From Thalassocella blandensis (GTDB taxonomy: Bacteria; Pseudomonadota; Gammaproteobacteria; Pseudomonadales; Cellvibrionaceae): a stretch of DNA of 64,000 nucleotides. Both the position numbers and the translations under genes were made by a program. The notes under the pieces are model-generated. The model saw only the letters and a list, made by a program, of their open reading frames with translations, did not search any database and was not told the DNA's origin. The stretch covers positions 372,001 through 436,000 of the forward strand of contig CABFPG010000005.1 in NCBI GenBank assembly GCA_902141825.1, written 5' to 3'. Below, in pieces: positions 9,714-19,621 of this stretch (position 1 is its first letter; every line of letters begins with the position of its first letter).

Positions 9714-10913
9714 ATGTCATCTAAGATTTTCAGCATATACGATGTATCTTTGCTGTTGCTGGCCTTGCAGTGCCTTATTCTTGCTGGGAATGCTCGCTTG
9801 TTAGTGAACGGGTACCGGGCTTCATCGCGCATCCTGTTGATTTTCTTTGTCGCATTTGCCGTATTTCAATGTAATCACTTACTGTTTTGGCTTGGCTTGG
9901 TTGAGCATATATACGTTTACTTGCTGTTTCTGGGGCTGGGTTTTTCTCTCGGTCCACTGCTGTTTTTGTTGGTTCAGCAGTTGGCTGAAGATGAACGTAG
10001 CGCTGAAGTGACACCGCTTCCGCTGAGGCAGTTCGTTCAAGCAAAATTAGTGCATTTTATTCCACTGGTCATTCATCCGATCTATGTAGTGTTGTTATAT
10101 GTCTCAATGGGCGAGTATAAGGCGTATGCTGCGTCGCAAAATTTTCAGGTGCTGTGGCATGACCCCTTGCATGTAGCGCTGGTGATGGCGATGTTAGCAA
10201 CGCAAATTACATATTCTGTCAAGGCTTGCCGCGGCTATCTTCAGGGCTTCCAGAAACAAAATGGCGATGTCAATCTCCCAGAAAATCCCAGTGAAAAATG
10301 GGTGTTCCATTCTGAACAGTTTAAATGTAACCCCGTTCTGTGTTTGATCGCTGCGTTTGTCATTTATTGGGTGTGGAATGCATTGGCTTTTCTATTAAGT
10401 TTGATCGCGTCCGGCGAGCTGGTCGTAAATCTTGCTGGTGCTGTTAGCAATATTTTGCTGTTTATTCTGCTTGCGCAATTGTGCTTTATCTCACCTGAAA
10501 AAAAGCAGGAAGTGCCGGTGGCGGTACTGGAAGAGAAAGAGGTTGAGGAAAGTAAAGATCCCTATCGCGATGAACAGGTGGAGCGTATTGCGAATGCGAT
10601 GGAACACAAGCAACTTTATCTGAACCCGGAGCTGACGCTCGAGCAATTGGCTGAACAGGCTCAAATCCCGCCCCGTTTAGTGTCGACTATCATTAATCGG
10701 CGGTTTAATAAAAACTTTTTTGAGTTCACTAATTCCTATCGTGTAGATCATGCTAAAAATTTATTGAAAACTTCTGACAAGGGTGTATCCATGCTGGATA
10801 TCATGGCGGATTCAGGATTCAACAGTAAATCGGCATTTAACAGATTCTTTAAAAAGTATACCGAAATGACACCGACACAATATCGGCAAGCACAAAAGAA
10901 AAATAAAAAGTGA
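9714..10913 (+). CDS. AraC-type regulator with an N-terminal membrane domain
   Basis: The N-terminal ~250 residues form about six or seven hydrophobic helices, then an acidic linker (KEVEESKDPYRDEQ) leads to a C-terminal double helix-turn-helix of the AraC/XylS type (about residues 295-395; LTLEQLAEQAQI, FNSKSAFNRFFKKYTEMTPTQYRQ). The arrangement suggests a membrane-embedded sensor that binds DNA directly. It is divergent from the GH3 gene and lies about 620 bp ahead of the TonB receptor of cluster A, so either may be a target. Ribosome-binding site weak. Ligand unknown. Confidence 0.9.
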   Translation: MSSKIFSIYDVSLLLLALQCLILAGNARLLVNGYRASSRILLIFFVAFAVFQCNHLLFWLGLVEHIYVYLLFLGLGFSLGPLLFLLVQQLAEDERSAEVTPLPLRQFVQAKLVHFIPLVIHPIYVVLLYVSMGEYKAYAASQNFQVLWHDPLHVALVMAMLATQITYSVKACRGYLQGFQKQNGDVNLPENPSEKWVFHSEQFKCNPVLCLIAAFVIYWVWNALAFLLSLIASGELVVNLAGAVSNILLFILLAQLCFISPEKKQEVPVAVLEEKEVEESKDPYRDEQVERIANAMEHKQLYLNPELTLEQLAEQAQIPPRLVSTIINRRFNKNFFEFTNSYRVDHAKNLLKTSDKGVSMLDIMADSGFNSKSAFNRFFKKYTEMTPTQYRQAQKKNKK

Positions 10914-11533
10914 GTAGTTTGGTAACAGCTATTTTGCAAATTGTAATTTTTTGTTCGAATTTTAGCTGCCAGGCGTGCAAATAGCGTCGCAAACGATTTA
11001 TATTCGCGGACTGGTTGATTCCAAATTGTCCAGTCAAAGTATGTACGTATAAAACTGATTTAAATTACGACAAAAAACCTACTTGAGGCGTGTCGTAAGT
11101 TTGCAAAATTCCAAAATTGGATTATACATATCTAATGACTGTTTATTTCGAAGAGCAATAAAAGTTAAAGCGAAAGATAGTTTGGCTAACATTTCGACCG
11201 ATTTCTCGAAGTGAAGTGACATAAAAAGCCGCGACAAAAAAACAATTGGGAGACGATGATATCAGGCAGCGTCTTTCCTCTTGAATGGGCTAGAATTATA
11301 TGCAATTATGCATTCGCGCGCGGTGGGTTGTCATGTAGTAACAGGGGTGAACATGCTTCTCATGCTAATAACAAGAAAGCCGCTCCATTACGGAATTACG
11401 ACTTCACAGATAATAATAATATGAGGGGGAGGTTGTCAGGCGTTATCCAATGAATTTTTCAAATTTCTAATATTTCAATAAGAAATTAACCTACCAAATA
11501 ATATTATATAACCTACTAAGAAAGGGGCTTAAT
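10914..11533. other. Leader and promoter region of the cluster A receptor
   Basis: AT-rich, no supported gene. A 65-codon frame at 11256-11453 has no homologue I recognise. The receptor start at 11534 has a good ribosome-binding site (AAAGGGGC). No copy of the palindrome seen upstream of cluster B was found here. Confidence 0.45.
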
Positions 11534-14500
11534 ATGCCGAAAACTATGTTTAGAAAGCAGCTTTTGGCCAGCAGCGTTGCAATGGTGGTTGCGTCTGGTG
11601 TAAGCGCGCAGACGAACCAAGCCATTCAGGAGGAGGAGCTCGTCGTTACTGGTATTCGTGCGAGTTTGACTCGTGCGATGGACATGAAGCGTGATGCTCA
11701 GGGTGTTGTTGATGCAATTAATGCAGAAGACATTGGTAAATTCCCTGATACCAACCTCGCTGAATCTCTCCAGCGTATTACGGGTGTTTCTATCGACCGT
11801 GTAAATGGTGAAGGTTCAAAAATTACTGTTCGTGGTCTGGGGCCTGACTTCAACCTGGTGACTTTAAATGGTCGTCAAATGCCAGGTGCGTCTATCCAGG
11901 ATACATCTGTATCCGGTAGCCGATCTTTTGATTTTGCCAATATTGCTTCTGAAGGTGTGAGCGCTGTTGAAGTGTTCAAGACTGTTCGCGCGTCGAATCC
12001 TTCTGGTGGTATCGGTGCGACGGTAAATATTAAAACTGCTCGCCCCTTTGATAAGCCTGGTATGAATGCATCTGTCGGTGCAAAAGCCGTATACGATCAG
12101 TCGAGCGATGAAGGTGGATTTACTCCAGAGATTTCTGCGCTTTATAGCAATACTTTCTTAGATGACACGTTTGGTGTTGGATTGTCGGGAAGTTATCAGA
12201 ACCGTCAGGGTGGGTCGGCAAATGCTACCAACGGCGGCGGCTGGTTCTATCATCAGGGTTCTGGTGGTGGGGTCGATATCAACGACCCGCTCAATCACCG
12301 TAATCCGCCCTCGGCAAACGAAATTTATGCTGTTCCTCAGCAATTAACCTATGCCTTCAATGAGTTTGAGCGTACTAGGATAAATGGTCAATTGGTCCTC
12401 CAGTGGGCGCCAGTTGAGACTGTTGAAATGACTTTGGACTACACCTACTCTGAAAACGAAGTAGATACAAGTTATCACGATATTGGTGCATGGTTTGACT
12501 CCGCTCAAACATCGCACACTGTTTGGTCCGAAAATGGGAATATTGTTCAAACCCCATATGTTTATACCGTAGATCATACGCCAGGGCGAGACTTAAGAGA
12601 TGGGTACTATGTACTTGATACAGCGGGTAACTCTCCTACTGGCCGTGGCGGTGACTTGGCGTTTGGTACGGGTATTACAAACACAGTTGCAGAAAACAAT
12701 TCAGTTGGTTTCAATATCAAGTGGGAAGCATCGGATCGCTTGACTCTGTCTTTTGATGCTCATCACTCAGAAGCTGAAATGGGGCCATCCAGCGATAGTT
12801 TAGGCAACTCCGTGGGCATTACAGTCGCAAGTTATTCTCGTAATGAGACGACTGCCTTCTTTGATACGCCATTCCCCGTGTTGAGTATTGACAATGTGAA
12901 TAGCCGTGGCGAGTCAGACATTTTGGCTGAAGATTTGTTTGTTACGGGTAGCGTGTTCCGACGTTCAGTAATGACCTCTGAAGTAGATCAGTTGCAATTT
13001 GACGGTGATTTTGAATTTTCTGATAGCATGTCTATCAATTTTGGTGCGGCACATACAGAAGTGAGCAACGTCTCAAGCTATGACGGTGTTCAGCGTAACA
13101 CTTGGAGTGGTTTAGGCGAGCCAGGGTGGATCACTGAAGATATGTTCACGTTAGAAACTGTACGTGACAAGTTTGATGCGGCTCCAGACGATCAGCGCAT
13201 GTTCAACCAGATGGTTGCGTTTGACTTTAACAAGCTGCGTAATTTCGCTATCGCAAACTACTCTGATTTTGATACTTCTCCAGATGGTGCGCCTGCGAAT
13301 AGTTCATGTGGACACTACTATTGTGGTCCTGAAAAGTTAAACAATAACTTCATTACTGATGAAACTTCAGTGAGCGCATATATCCAGTTTAACTGGGAAA
13401 CTGAAATCGGCACCATGCCATTTAACTTAAGTGCGGGTATACGCCACGAGGAAACTGAAGTTGAGTCTCCGGCGACTGTTCAGGGTTATAGCGGTTTGCA
13501 ATGGACCGACAATAATGAAATGAACTTGATTTTGGATGGAGAGCCCGTTCTGTCTAATCAGACTGGTGATTACTCCTACGATCTTCCAAGTATCGACATG
13601 GACCTAGAAGTTATTGAGAATGTGAAGTTGAGAGCTTCATACGGACAGAGTCTTGCTCGTCCAAATTATAACGAAATTCAAGGTGGCGAAACCTACGCTC
13701 AGAACCCGCGTCCAGGTGGTACGGGCGGTACCGGTGGTCGTGGTAACCCCGGGTTGCTTCCATACGTGGCTGACAACTTTGATTTCTCGGTTGAATGGTA
13801 CTACAGCGAAGCTAGCTACCTTTCTGCCGGCTATTTCAAGAAAGAAGTTGAAAACTATATCGGTTCAACGGTTGAACAAAATCAAACTCCTCTAGACATT
13901 GCTCGCGATCCATCTCGTGGTCCCCGCGCAGATATGGCTATTGCTGCAGATCCATCGATCAACGATTATTCTGACTACGCAGCTATTCGTCAGTGGATAC
14001 TGGACAATGCAGCTTCAGAAGGTTTGGAAGGTGTTAGTGGTAATATTATCTACGGTTTGCCTGAAGATCCTTTGATGGAGTTCGATATTACCGTTCCTGT
14101 TAATGACAAAAAAGCAACTGTTGATGGCTGGGAATTCAATTTACAGCATGTATTCGGTGAATCTGGGTTTGGTTTTGTATTCAACTACACAATCGTTGAC
14201 TCGGACACGGCATTTAATAATAACTTGCTTGGACAGTCTCAGTTCGTTGTAACAGGTTTGAGTGACACGAAAAATATCGTAGGTTTCTACGAGAAAGATG
14301 GCTTACAAGTTCGATTGTCTTACAACTGGCGTGATGACTTCCTGAATACGCCAGCCGCTGCTGGACGCGCGGACTCTGGTTACACAGATGAGTACGAGCA
14401 GTTTGACCTCAATGCCAGTTATGAACTTTCTGATCAGTTAACTGTGTTTGTTGAAGGTATCAACTTAACTGATGAGTATACGCGTACTTATTCTCGTGAT

Positions 14501-14569
14501 TATTATCAGACTCTGGGTGTGTATGATAGTGGTCCTAGATACAACTTTGGTGCACGTTATACCTTCTAA
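11534..14569 (+). CDS. TonB-dependent outer-membrane receptor (Xanthomonas/Caulobacter type), cluster A
   Basis: Outer-membrane active transporter of 1011 residues. Signal peptide about 1-25 (VSA before Q26), TonB box about 33-41 (EEELVVTGI), plug domain to about residue 165 (IGKFPDTNLAESLQRITGVS, ITVRGLGPDFN, LNGRQ), then a long beta-barrel ending with the aromatic residue F (ARYTF), as needed for outer-membrane assembly. This subfamily usually imports carbohydrates or other oligomers rather than iron. It starts the cluster followed by halogenase, SapC and cupin genes, though a terminator sits right behind it. Ligand unknown. Confidence 0.95.
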   Translation: MPKTMFRKQLLASSVAMVVASGVSAQTNQAIQEEELVVTGIRASLTRAMDMKRDAQGVVDAINAEDIGKFPDTNLAESLQRITGVSIDRVNGEGSKITVRGLGPDFNLVTLNGRQMPGASIQDTSVSGSRSFDFANIASEGVSAVEVFKTVRASNPSGGIGATVNIKTARPFDKPGMNASVGAKAVYDQSSDEGGFTPEISALYSNTFLDDTFGVGLSGSYQNRQGGSANATNGGGWFYHQGSGGGVDINDPLNHRNPPSANEIYAVPQQLTYAFNEFERTRINGQLVLQWAPVETVEMTLDYTYSENEVDTSYHDIGAWFDSAQTSHTVWSENGNIVQTPYVYTVDHTPGRDLRDGYYVLDTAGNSPTGRGGDLAFGTGITNTVAENNSVGFNIKWEASDRLTLSFDAHHSEAEMGPSSDSLGNSVGITVASYSRNETTAFFDTPFPVLSIDNVNSRGESDILAEDLFVTGSVFRRSVMTSEVDQLQFDGDFEFSDSMSINFGAAHTEVSNVSSYDGVQRNTWSGLGEPGWITEDMFTLETVRDKFDAAPDDQRMFNQMVAFDFNKLRNFAIANYSDFDTSPDGAPANSSCGHYYCGPEKLNNNFITDETSVSAYIQFNWETEIGTMPFNLSAGIRHEETEVESPATVQGYSGLQWTDNNEMNLILDGEPVLSNQTGDYSYDLPSIDMDLEVIENVKLRASYGQSLARPNYNEIQGGETYAQNPRPGGTGGTGGRGNPGLLPYVADNFDFSVEWYYSEASYLSAGYFKKEVENYIGSTVEQNQTPLDIARDPSRGPRADMAIAADPSINDYSDYAAIRQWILDNAASEGLEGVSGNIIYGLPEDPLMEFDITVPVNDKKATVDGWEFNLQHVFGESGFGFVFNYTIVDSDTAFNNNLLGQSQFVVTGLSDTKNIVGFYEKDGLQVRLSYNWRDDFLNTPAAAGRADSGYTDEYEQFDLNASYELSDQLTVFVEGINLTDEYTRTYSRDYYQTLGVYDSGPRYNFGARYTF

Positions 14570-14605
14570 GCGCAGCATCGCTTTTTAGGTAGTTCTGTAT
14601 TCGAA

Positions 14606-14637
14606 GCCGCTGCTAGTTTTCTACAGCGGCTTTTTTT
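14606..14637 (+). terminator. Rho-independent terminator after receptor A
   Basis: GCCGCTG / CAGCGGC stem with an 11-nt loop and seven T. It should set the receptor at a higher level than the genes that follow, unless those have their own promoter at 14640-14747. Confidence 0.85.
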
Positions 14638-14747
14638 ATGGTTAGTTCATTTCATAGTATTATTGTGCTATATCAATTTCGTGATTAAATTTGCAGTTAA
14701 GCTGCAGATACTCCCGCTAAGTAAAACTCTTAAGGTCTTATCTGGAA

Positions 14748-16292
14748 ATGGGTCAACTGATTTCTCGAGTCATCATTGTTGGTGGTGGCGCTGCAGGCTG
14801 GTTAACTGCAGCAATTCTTGCTGCATCAAATGGAAAGCAGGGTGAAAAACAACAATTGGAAGTGATGTTAGTTGAATCACCTGATATTGCTACGGTTGGT
14901 GTTGGTGAAGGAACTTGGCCGTCAATGCGCACTACGCTGCAAGAAATCGGTGTGAGTGAAAATGAGTTTATTCATTTTTGTGATGTGAGCTTTAAGCAGG
15001 GGTCTAAATTCATCGGGTGGAGAAATGGCGGTAAAGAGTATTATTATCATCCATTTTCTTTGCCGGAAAGTTATACCGCGTTCAATTCTGCTGTTATTTG
15101 GAATGCGCAAAAAGAGGGGCAAAAGAGTTTTGCTCAATCAGTTTGTGCTCAGGCTATTGTTTGCGAGAACAACTTGGCGCCTAAGCAGGTAAGTACTCCA
15201 GAATACGCTTTCAATGTAAATTATGGATATCATTTAAATGCGGGAAAATTTACCGACTTTTTGCGGCAGCATTGCGTCGAAAAACTTGGCGTTCTCCATC
15301 TGCAGCAAAATATTACCTCGGTAAATCAAGATGACAAAGGATTTATTACGTCCTTAGACACTCAGTGTGGCGAGAGCTTAGCTGGTGATTTGTTTATAGA
15401 CTGTTCTGGCGGGGCCGCATTGTTGATTGGAAAGTGTTATGGTATTCCCATGGTCAATCAAGATCACATATTGTTTAACAACCGTGCAGTTGCTACGCAA
15501 GTACCGTATCGAAATGAAGAAGCGGAGATCCAATCATGCACGCTTTCTACCGCTCAGCAGTCAGGTTGGATTTGGGATATCGGCTTAACTTCTCGACGAG
15601 GAGTTGGATATACATATTCGAGTGAATTTGCAACTCGAGAAGAGGCTGAAAGAGAGTTATCAGCATATGTATTAGAAAATGAGGGGCTGGCTAAAGTTGA
15701 GGAGTTGAATTTAAAGCACATTAGTTTTAATCCAGGTTTTCGAGAAAAGTTCTGGACGAAAAATTGTGTGGCTATTGGCATGTCAGCAGGGTTTATTGAG
15801 CCGCTAGAGGCTAGTGCGTTAGTCATGGTTGAGCGGTCTGCAAAATTATTGAGTGAACAATTCCCACTAAACCTTCAGGCAACCGAAGTTTTGGCAAAGA
15901 GATTTAACAAAACTATGCGTTATCACTGGGATAAAATTATTGATTTTTTAAAGTTGCACTACGTGTTAACGGAACGGGACGATTCACCTTATTGGTTAGC
16001 ACACAAAGATCAATGCTCCATCCCAGACTCTCTGCAAGATCTTATTGAATTGTGGCGGTATCAACCGCCATGGAAATATGACTCATATCGAGTGGATGAA
16101 CTTTTTCCCTCTGCTAGTTATCAGTTCGTGTTGTATGGGATGGGGTTTAAAGCGCAGTATCTCTCGGGAAATAGCGAAATAAGTGCAAGCGACTACTTTC
16201 GCGCAGTACAACAAAAATCGAACCAGTATATCCAGGCGCTGCCGAAGAACAGGGCGCTATTAGGCGAGCTAAAAAATAAAATACGAATCTAA
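14748..16292 (+). CDS. Flavin-dependent halogenase family protein, atypical (cluster A, first)
   Basis: Member of the tryptophan halogenase family (PF04820), 514 residues. The FAD-binding GGGAAGW motif is at residues 12-18, the GVGEGTWP motif at about 51-58, and the catalytic lysine equivalent is K83 (VSFKQGSKF). GFIEPLEAS carries the conserved glutamate. The WxWxIP signature is altered to WIWDIG, with Gly replacing Pro, and the usual RxGNG after it reads RRGVG. It may therefore not be a classical halogenase. Followed 24 nt later by the SapC-like gene. In-frame ATG with only a weak ribosome-binding site. Substrate unknown. Confidence 0.9.
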   Translation: MGQLISRVIIVGGGAAGWLTAAILAASNGKQGEKQQLEVMLVESPDIATVGVGEGTWPSMRTTLQEIGVSENEFIHFCDVSFKQGSKFIGWRNGGKEYYYHPFSLPESYTAFNSAVIWNAQKEGQKSFAQSVCAQAIVCENNLAPKQVSTPEYAFNVNYGYHLNAGKFTDFLRQHCVEKLGVLHLQQNITSVNQDDKGFITSLDTQCGESLAGDLFIDCSGGAALLIGKCYGIPMVNQDHILFNNRAVATQVPYRNEEAEIQSCTLSTAQQSGWIWDIGLTSRRGVGYTYSSEFATREEAERELSAYVLENEGLAKVEELNLKHISFNPGFREKFWTKNCVAIGMSAGFIEPLEASALVMVERSAKLLSEQFPLNLQATEVLAKRFNKTMRYHWDKIIDFLKLHYVLTERDDSPYWLAHKDQCSIPDSLQDLIELWRYQPPWKYDSYRVDELFPSASYQFVLYGMGFKAQYLSGNSEISASDYFRAVQQKSNQYIQALPKNRALLGELKNKIRI

Positions 16293-16316
16293 GTTATAAA
16301 GACTAATGGTGAAACA

Positions 16317-17060
16317 ATGTCAAAAGTAGTTCAGTTGAATAAGGTTGAGCATAGAAATTTAAAGGTTGATGTTAAGCGTTCTGCCCAGTACGGCGACAAT
16401 GTTATGTTGGCAATGACCTTTCCGTTAGAGTTTCGATCAGTTCAAAGTTATTACCCGATTTTGTTCAAGCGAGATGAAAATGAGAATAAATTCTTTGCGG
16501 TTTCTATGTTTGGTTTGGAGGAAGGTGAAAATCTTTTTCTGGATGAAAATGGATGGCAGGCAAACTATGTACCTTTGATGATTGAGCGACATCCTTTTTT
16601 GATTGGTGTGCAAAAAAGCTCTGCAACCGATTCAGGCGAAGATAAAAGGGTTGTTCATATAGATTTAGACAGCAAGCGGATTGATACTGATGATGGTGAA
16701 CGGTTGTTTGATGATGATGGGAATAACACTCCTTTTCTTGAGCGTACGGCGAATTTACTTGAAACCATTCATCATTGGAATGTTCATTCCGAATCCTTTA
16801 TGGCTCTCTTGACGAAATATGAGCTACTTGAGCAGGTTACTATCGATATTACATTAGCGTCTGGGAAAAAAGGCCAGCTCTTGGGCTTTTATACAGTGAA
16901 CGAAGAAAAACTGAGTGGATTAACCGCAGAGGCATTGGTTGAGTTGCAGCAAAGCGGTTCGTTGCAACCGATTTATATGGCGGTCGCCTCTTTATCAAAT
17001 ATACGTAAACTTTGCGATCTCAAAAGTAAGAAGTCTGACGGCCTGCCTGAATTTAAATAG
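16317..17060 (+). CDS. SapC-like protein
   Basis: Member of the SapC family (PF07277), 247 residues, no signal peptide. Characteristic features are the N-terminal RSAQYGDNVMLAM, FPLEFRSVQSYYPILFKRD and VPLMIERHPFLIG. The family is named from a Campylobacter surface-array gene, but its biochemical role is unsettled. In Proteobacteria it is often found beside TonB receptors, flavin halogenases and JmjC-like cupins, exactly as here. The cupin gene follows 16 nt after the stop. Confidence 0.88.
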   Translation: MSKVVQLNKVEHRNLKVDVKRSAQYGDNVMLAMTFPLEFRSVQSYYPILFKRDENENKFFAVSMFGLEEGENLFLDENGWQANYVPLMIERHPFLIGVQKSSATDSGEDKRVVHIDLDSKRIDTDDGERLFDDDGNNTPFLERTANLLETIHHWNVHSESFMALLTKYELLEQVTIDITLASGKKGQLLGFYTVNEEKLSGLTAEALVELQQSGSLQPIYMAVASLSNIRKLCDLKSKKSDGLPEFK

Positions 17061-17076
17061 TGTTGAGGGAAAGTTT

Positions 17077-18087
17077 GTGCCTGATGTCTACAGAAAAATT
17101 ACAGAAGTTTGTAATGTGCATCCAGATCAGGTTTTTGACCTCGTCAAGAAGTCAAATGAACCCCTTGTTCTCCGAGGACTTGTCGACAAATGGCCGGCGG
17201 TTGAAGCAGCCAAAAAATCGTTTGAAAATTTTCAAGAGTATTTGTTCAAATTTTATAGTAATGATTTATTGGTTACCTACTATGGAGAGCCAGAGATTAA
17301 TGGACGTGTTTTTTATTCTGAAGATTTTAAAGGTTTCAACTACAAGGTCGCACGTGTAAAGCTAAAAGAAGTTTTAGATAGAATTCAGAGTTACAGTAGG
17401 AGCGATCGGGCTCCTGTATATTATGTCGGGTCTACCATGCTGGATCGTTGGTTTCCCGGATTTCGAGGTGAAAACAAACTGACGCTGGATGGTGTTGACC
17501 CTCTGGTTAGTATTTGGCTGGGAAATCAAAGCGTTATTTCAACGCATTTTGATTTCCCTGAAAATGTTGCCTGTAATGTTGTAGGAAGACGAAGGTTTAC
17601 TTTGTTTCCACCTGATCAGATAGATAATCTATATATTGGTCCGCTGGATATGACTCCATCTGGCAGAGCTGTAAGTTTGGTTGATGTCCGGGAGCCCGAT
17701 CTTGAAAAGTTCCCGAAATATTCAGTTGCACAGAAGAGTGCTTTAGTTGCTGAGTTAGATGTGGGGGATGCATTATATTTACCTAGTATGTGGTGGCATC
17801 ATGTAGAAGGTTTGGATGATTTTAACGTTTTAGTAAATTTTTGGTGGAGAGACACTCCGAACTATTGGGGCAATCCTGATTATGCCTTGCAGCATGCAAT
17901 CATGAGCCTAAGAAATCTCCCTAAAGAACAGAAAAATGCATGGAAGAAAATTTTTGATTATTACGTATTTGGTAATGATGAAAGTGATGGTCATATCCCG
18001 GAGCATGCAAAAGGAATCCTAGGTGAAATGACGGAAGATCGGGCGAAACAAATTCGAACTCAATTAGAGAAAAGATTCAGGTCATAA
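17077..18087 (+). CDS. JmjC-like cupin (Cupin_8), putative Fe(II)/2-oxoglutarate hydroxylase, first copy
   Basis: Cupin_8 (PF13621) protein of 336 residues. The probable iron-binding facial triad is H157-x-D159 (THFDFPEN) and a histidine in WWHHVEG (about 241). The RRRFTLFPP and NLYIGP stretches are typical. I chose the GTG at 17077 because GAGGG precedes it by seven bases and it starts just behind the SapC stop codon; the longer frame from 16939 would overlap SapC by 120 nt with no ribosome-binding site. The family includes FIH-like protein hydroxylases, so the target may be a protein or an aromatic metabolite. It is 14 nt from the next halogenase. Confidence 0.88.
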   Translation: MPDVYRKITEVCNVHPDQVFDLVKKSNEPLVLRGLVDKWPAVEAAKKSFENFQEYLFKFYSNDLLVTYYGEPEINGRVFYSEDFKGFNYKVARVKLKEVLDRIQSYSRSDRAPVYYVGSTMLDRWFPGFRGENKLTLDGVDPLVSIWLGNQSVISTHFDFPENVACNVVGRRRFTLFPPDQIDNLYIGPLDMTPSGRAVSLVDVREPDLEKFPKYSVAQKSALVAELDVGDALYLPSMWWHHVEGLDDFNVLVNFWWRDTPNYWGNPDYALQHAIMSLRNLPKEQKNAWKKIFDYYVFGNDESDGHIPEHAKGILGEMTEDRAKQIRTQLEKRFRS

Positions 18088-18101
18088 TCTTGAGGTGATA
18101 T

Positions 18102-19595
18102 TTGAACGAGCAAGAAGTAAAAAATATTGTGGTCGCTGGAGGTGGAACAGCTGGGTGGATTGCAGCAACCGCTTTAAAAAAAGGACTCGGTGACAGGGTG
18201 AATGTCACTCTAGTTGAGTCAGATGATATTCCTACTGTTGGCGTTGGAGAGGCAACTATCCCACCGCTTTTAGTTTTGCATCAAATTCTCGGTATTAGCG
18301 AAAGAGAATTTATGTCCGCTACCAATGCGACGTTTAAGCTAGGAATTGCTTTTGAAAACTGGAAGGACCTAAATACCAAATATATACACTCATTTGGCGT
18401 CGCGGGAAAAGATTGTTGGGCTTGCGGGTTTTCACATTTCTGGATTAAGGGAATGCAGGAGGGCTTGGCAGATGAATATGGCGATTACTGTTTGGAGCAC
18501 CTTGCTGCCCGTGAGAATAAGTTTGCGGTTGTTGCAAACAATGGCCTTAATTACGCATATCATTTAGATGCTGGTCTTTACGCTAAATTCCTCAGAGGAA
18601 CAAGTGAAGAATGTGGAGTTGTTCGAAAGGAAGGTAAAATCAAGACGGTTAACCTTTCTAAAACAAATGGATTTATTGAGTCGCTCACGCTAGAGTCGCA
18701 GGAAAATATAAGTGGAGATTTTTTCATTGATTGTACCGGCTTTAGAGCGCTTCTTATCGGGGATGCATTGCATACCGGATTTGAGGATTGGTCTCATTGG
18801 TTGTTGTGTGATAGTGCTGTAGCAGTGCAGACAGAGTCTGTTAGACCTCCGGTGCCTTATACTCGCTCAATCGCACACGAGGCTGGTTGGCAATGGCAAA
18901 TTCCATTGCAAAATCGTACCGGAAATGGTTTGGTTTATTGCAGTCGCTATATGGATGATGAGACTGCAAAAAATACACTGTTAAAGCATGTTGAAGGAAA
19001 AACACTTAACGATCCTCGTATCATTAAGTTTAAGACCGGGACAAGATTAAAGCACTGGAGTAAAAATTGTTTAGCATTAGGTTTGTCTAGTGGGTTTTTA
19101 GAACCTTTAGAGTCAACCAGTATTCATTTGATCCAGAAAAGTGTTATTCGATTTATGCAGCTTTTTCCGGGTAATGGAGTAAAGCAAGTAGATATTGATG
19201 AGTTTAATCGGCAAACTAAAAAAGATGTGGACTATATTCGCGACTTTATAATTCTCCATTACTGTGTAACTGAAAGGGATGATAGTCAATTTTGGCGTTA
19301 CTGTAAAAATATGTCAGTTCCAGATACTCTGAAGCATCGATTGTCCTTATTTGAGGAGACGGGAAGAATTTTTAGAGGTGAGGATGAGCTGTTTGCGTCT
19401 GAATCCTGGATTCAAGTTATGATGGGGCAAGGGTTGATTCCAAAGACTTATCATCCAATAGTGGATCTTATGCCTAGACAGGAACTGCAGCAATTTTTAA
19501 ATAGATTAAAAGAAATAACAAGAAGTAAGCTAAATCAATTGCCGATGCATGAGGAGTTTATTGATAAATATTGTCGTTCTGGTGAGCGAAATTAA
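18102..19595 (+). CDS. Flavin-dependent halogenase family protein (cluster A, second)
   Basis: Tryptophan halogenase family (PF04820), 497 residues. It starts at TTG behind a GAGGTGA ribosome-binding site. FAD motif GGGTAGW at 13-19, VGVGEATIPP at 46-55, catalytic lysine K79 (ATFKLGIAF), intact WQWQIP, and GFLEPLESTS with the LEST form usual in proven halogenases. Of the four family members here it keeps most of the canonical motifs and is the best candidate for real halide chemistry. The family needs reduced FAD from a separate reductase, which is not seen in the window. Substrate unknown. Confidence 0.92.
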   Translation: MNEQEVKNIVVAGGGTAGWIAATALKKGLGDRVNVTLVESDDIPTVGVGEATIPPLLVLHQILGISEREFMSATNATFKLGIAFENWKDLNTKYIHSFGVAGKDCWACGFSHFWIKGMQEGLADEYGDYCLEHLAARENKFAVVANNGLNYAYHLDAGLYAKFLRGTSEECGVVRKEGKIKTVNLSKTNGFIESLTLESQENISGDFFIDCTGFRALLIGDALHTGFEDWSHWLLCDSAVAVQTESVRPPVPYTRSIAHEAGWQWQIPLQNRTGNGLVYCSRYMDDETAKNTLLKHVEGKTLNDPRIIKFKTGTRLKHWSKNCLALGLSSGFLEPLESTSIHLIQKSVIRFMQLFPGNGVKQVDIDEFNRQTKKDVDYIRDFIILHYCVTERDDSQFWRYCKNMSVPDTLKHRLSLFEETGRIFRGEDELFASESWIQVMMGQGLIPKTYHPIVDLMPRQELQQFLNRLKEITRSKLNQLPMHEEFIDKYCRSGERN

Positions 19596-19621
19596 TATTT
19601 GTAATCTGGTAGTTAGCAAAA

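Noticed and set aside
11256-11453. 65-codon frame ahead of receptor A
   Set aside because: No family features; lies in the leader region.
16939-17076. Longer N-terminus for the first cupin
   Set aside because: It would overlap SapC by 120 nt without a ribosome-binding site; the GTG at 17077 has a good one.
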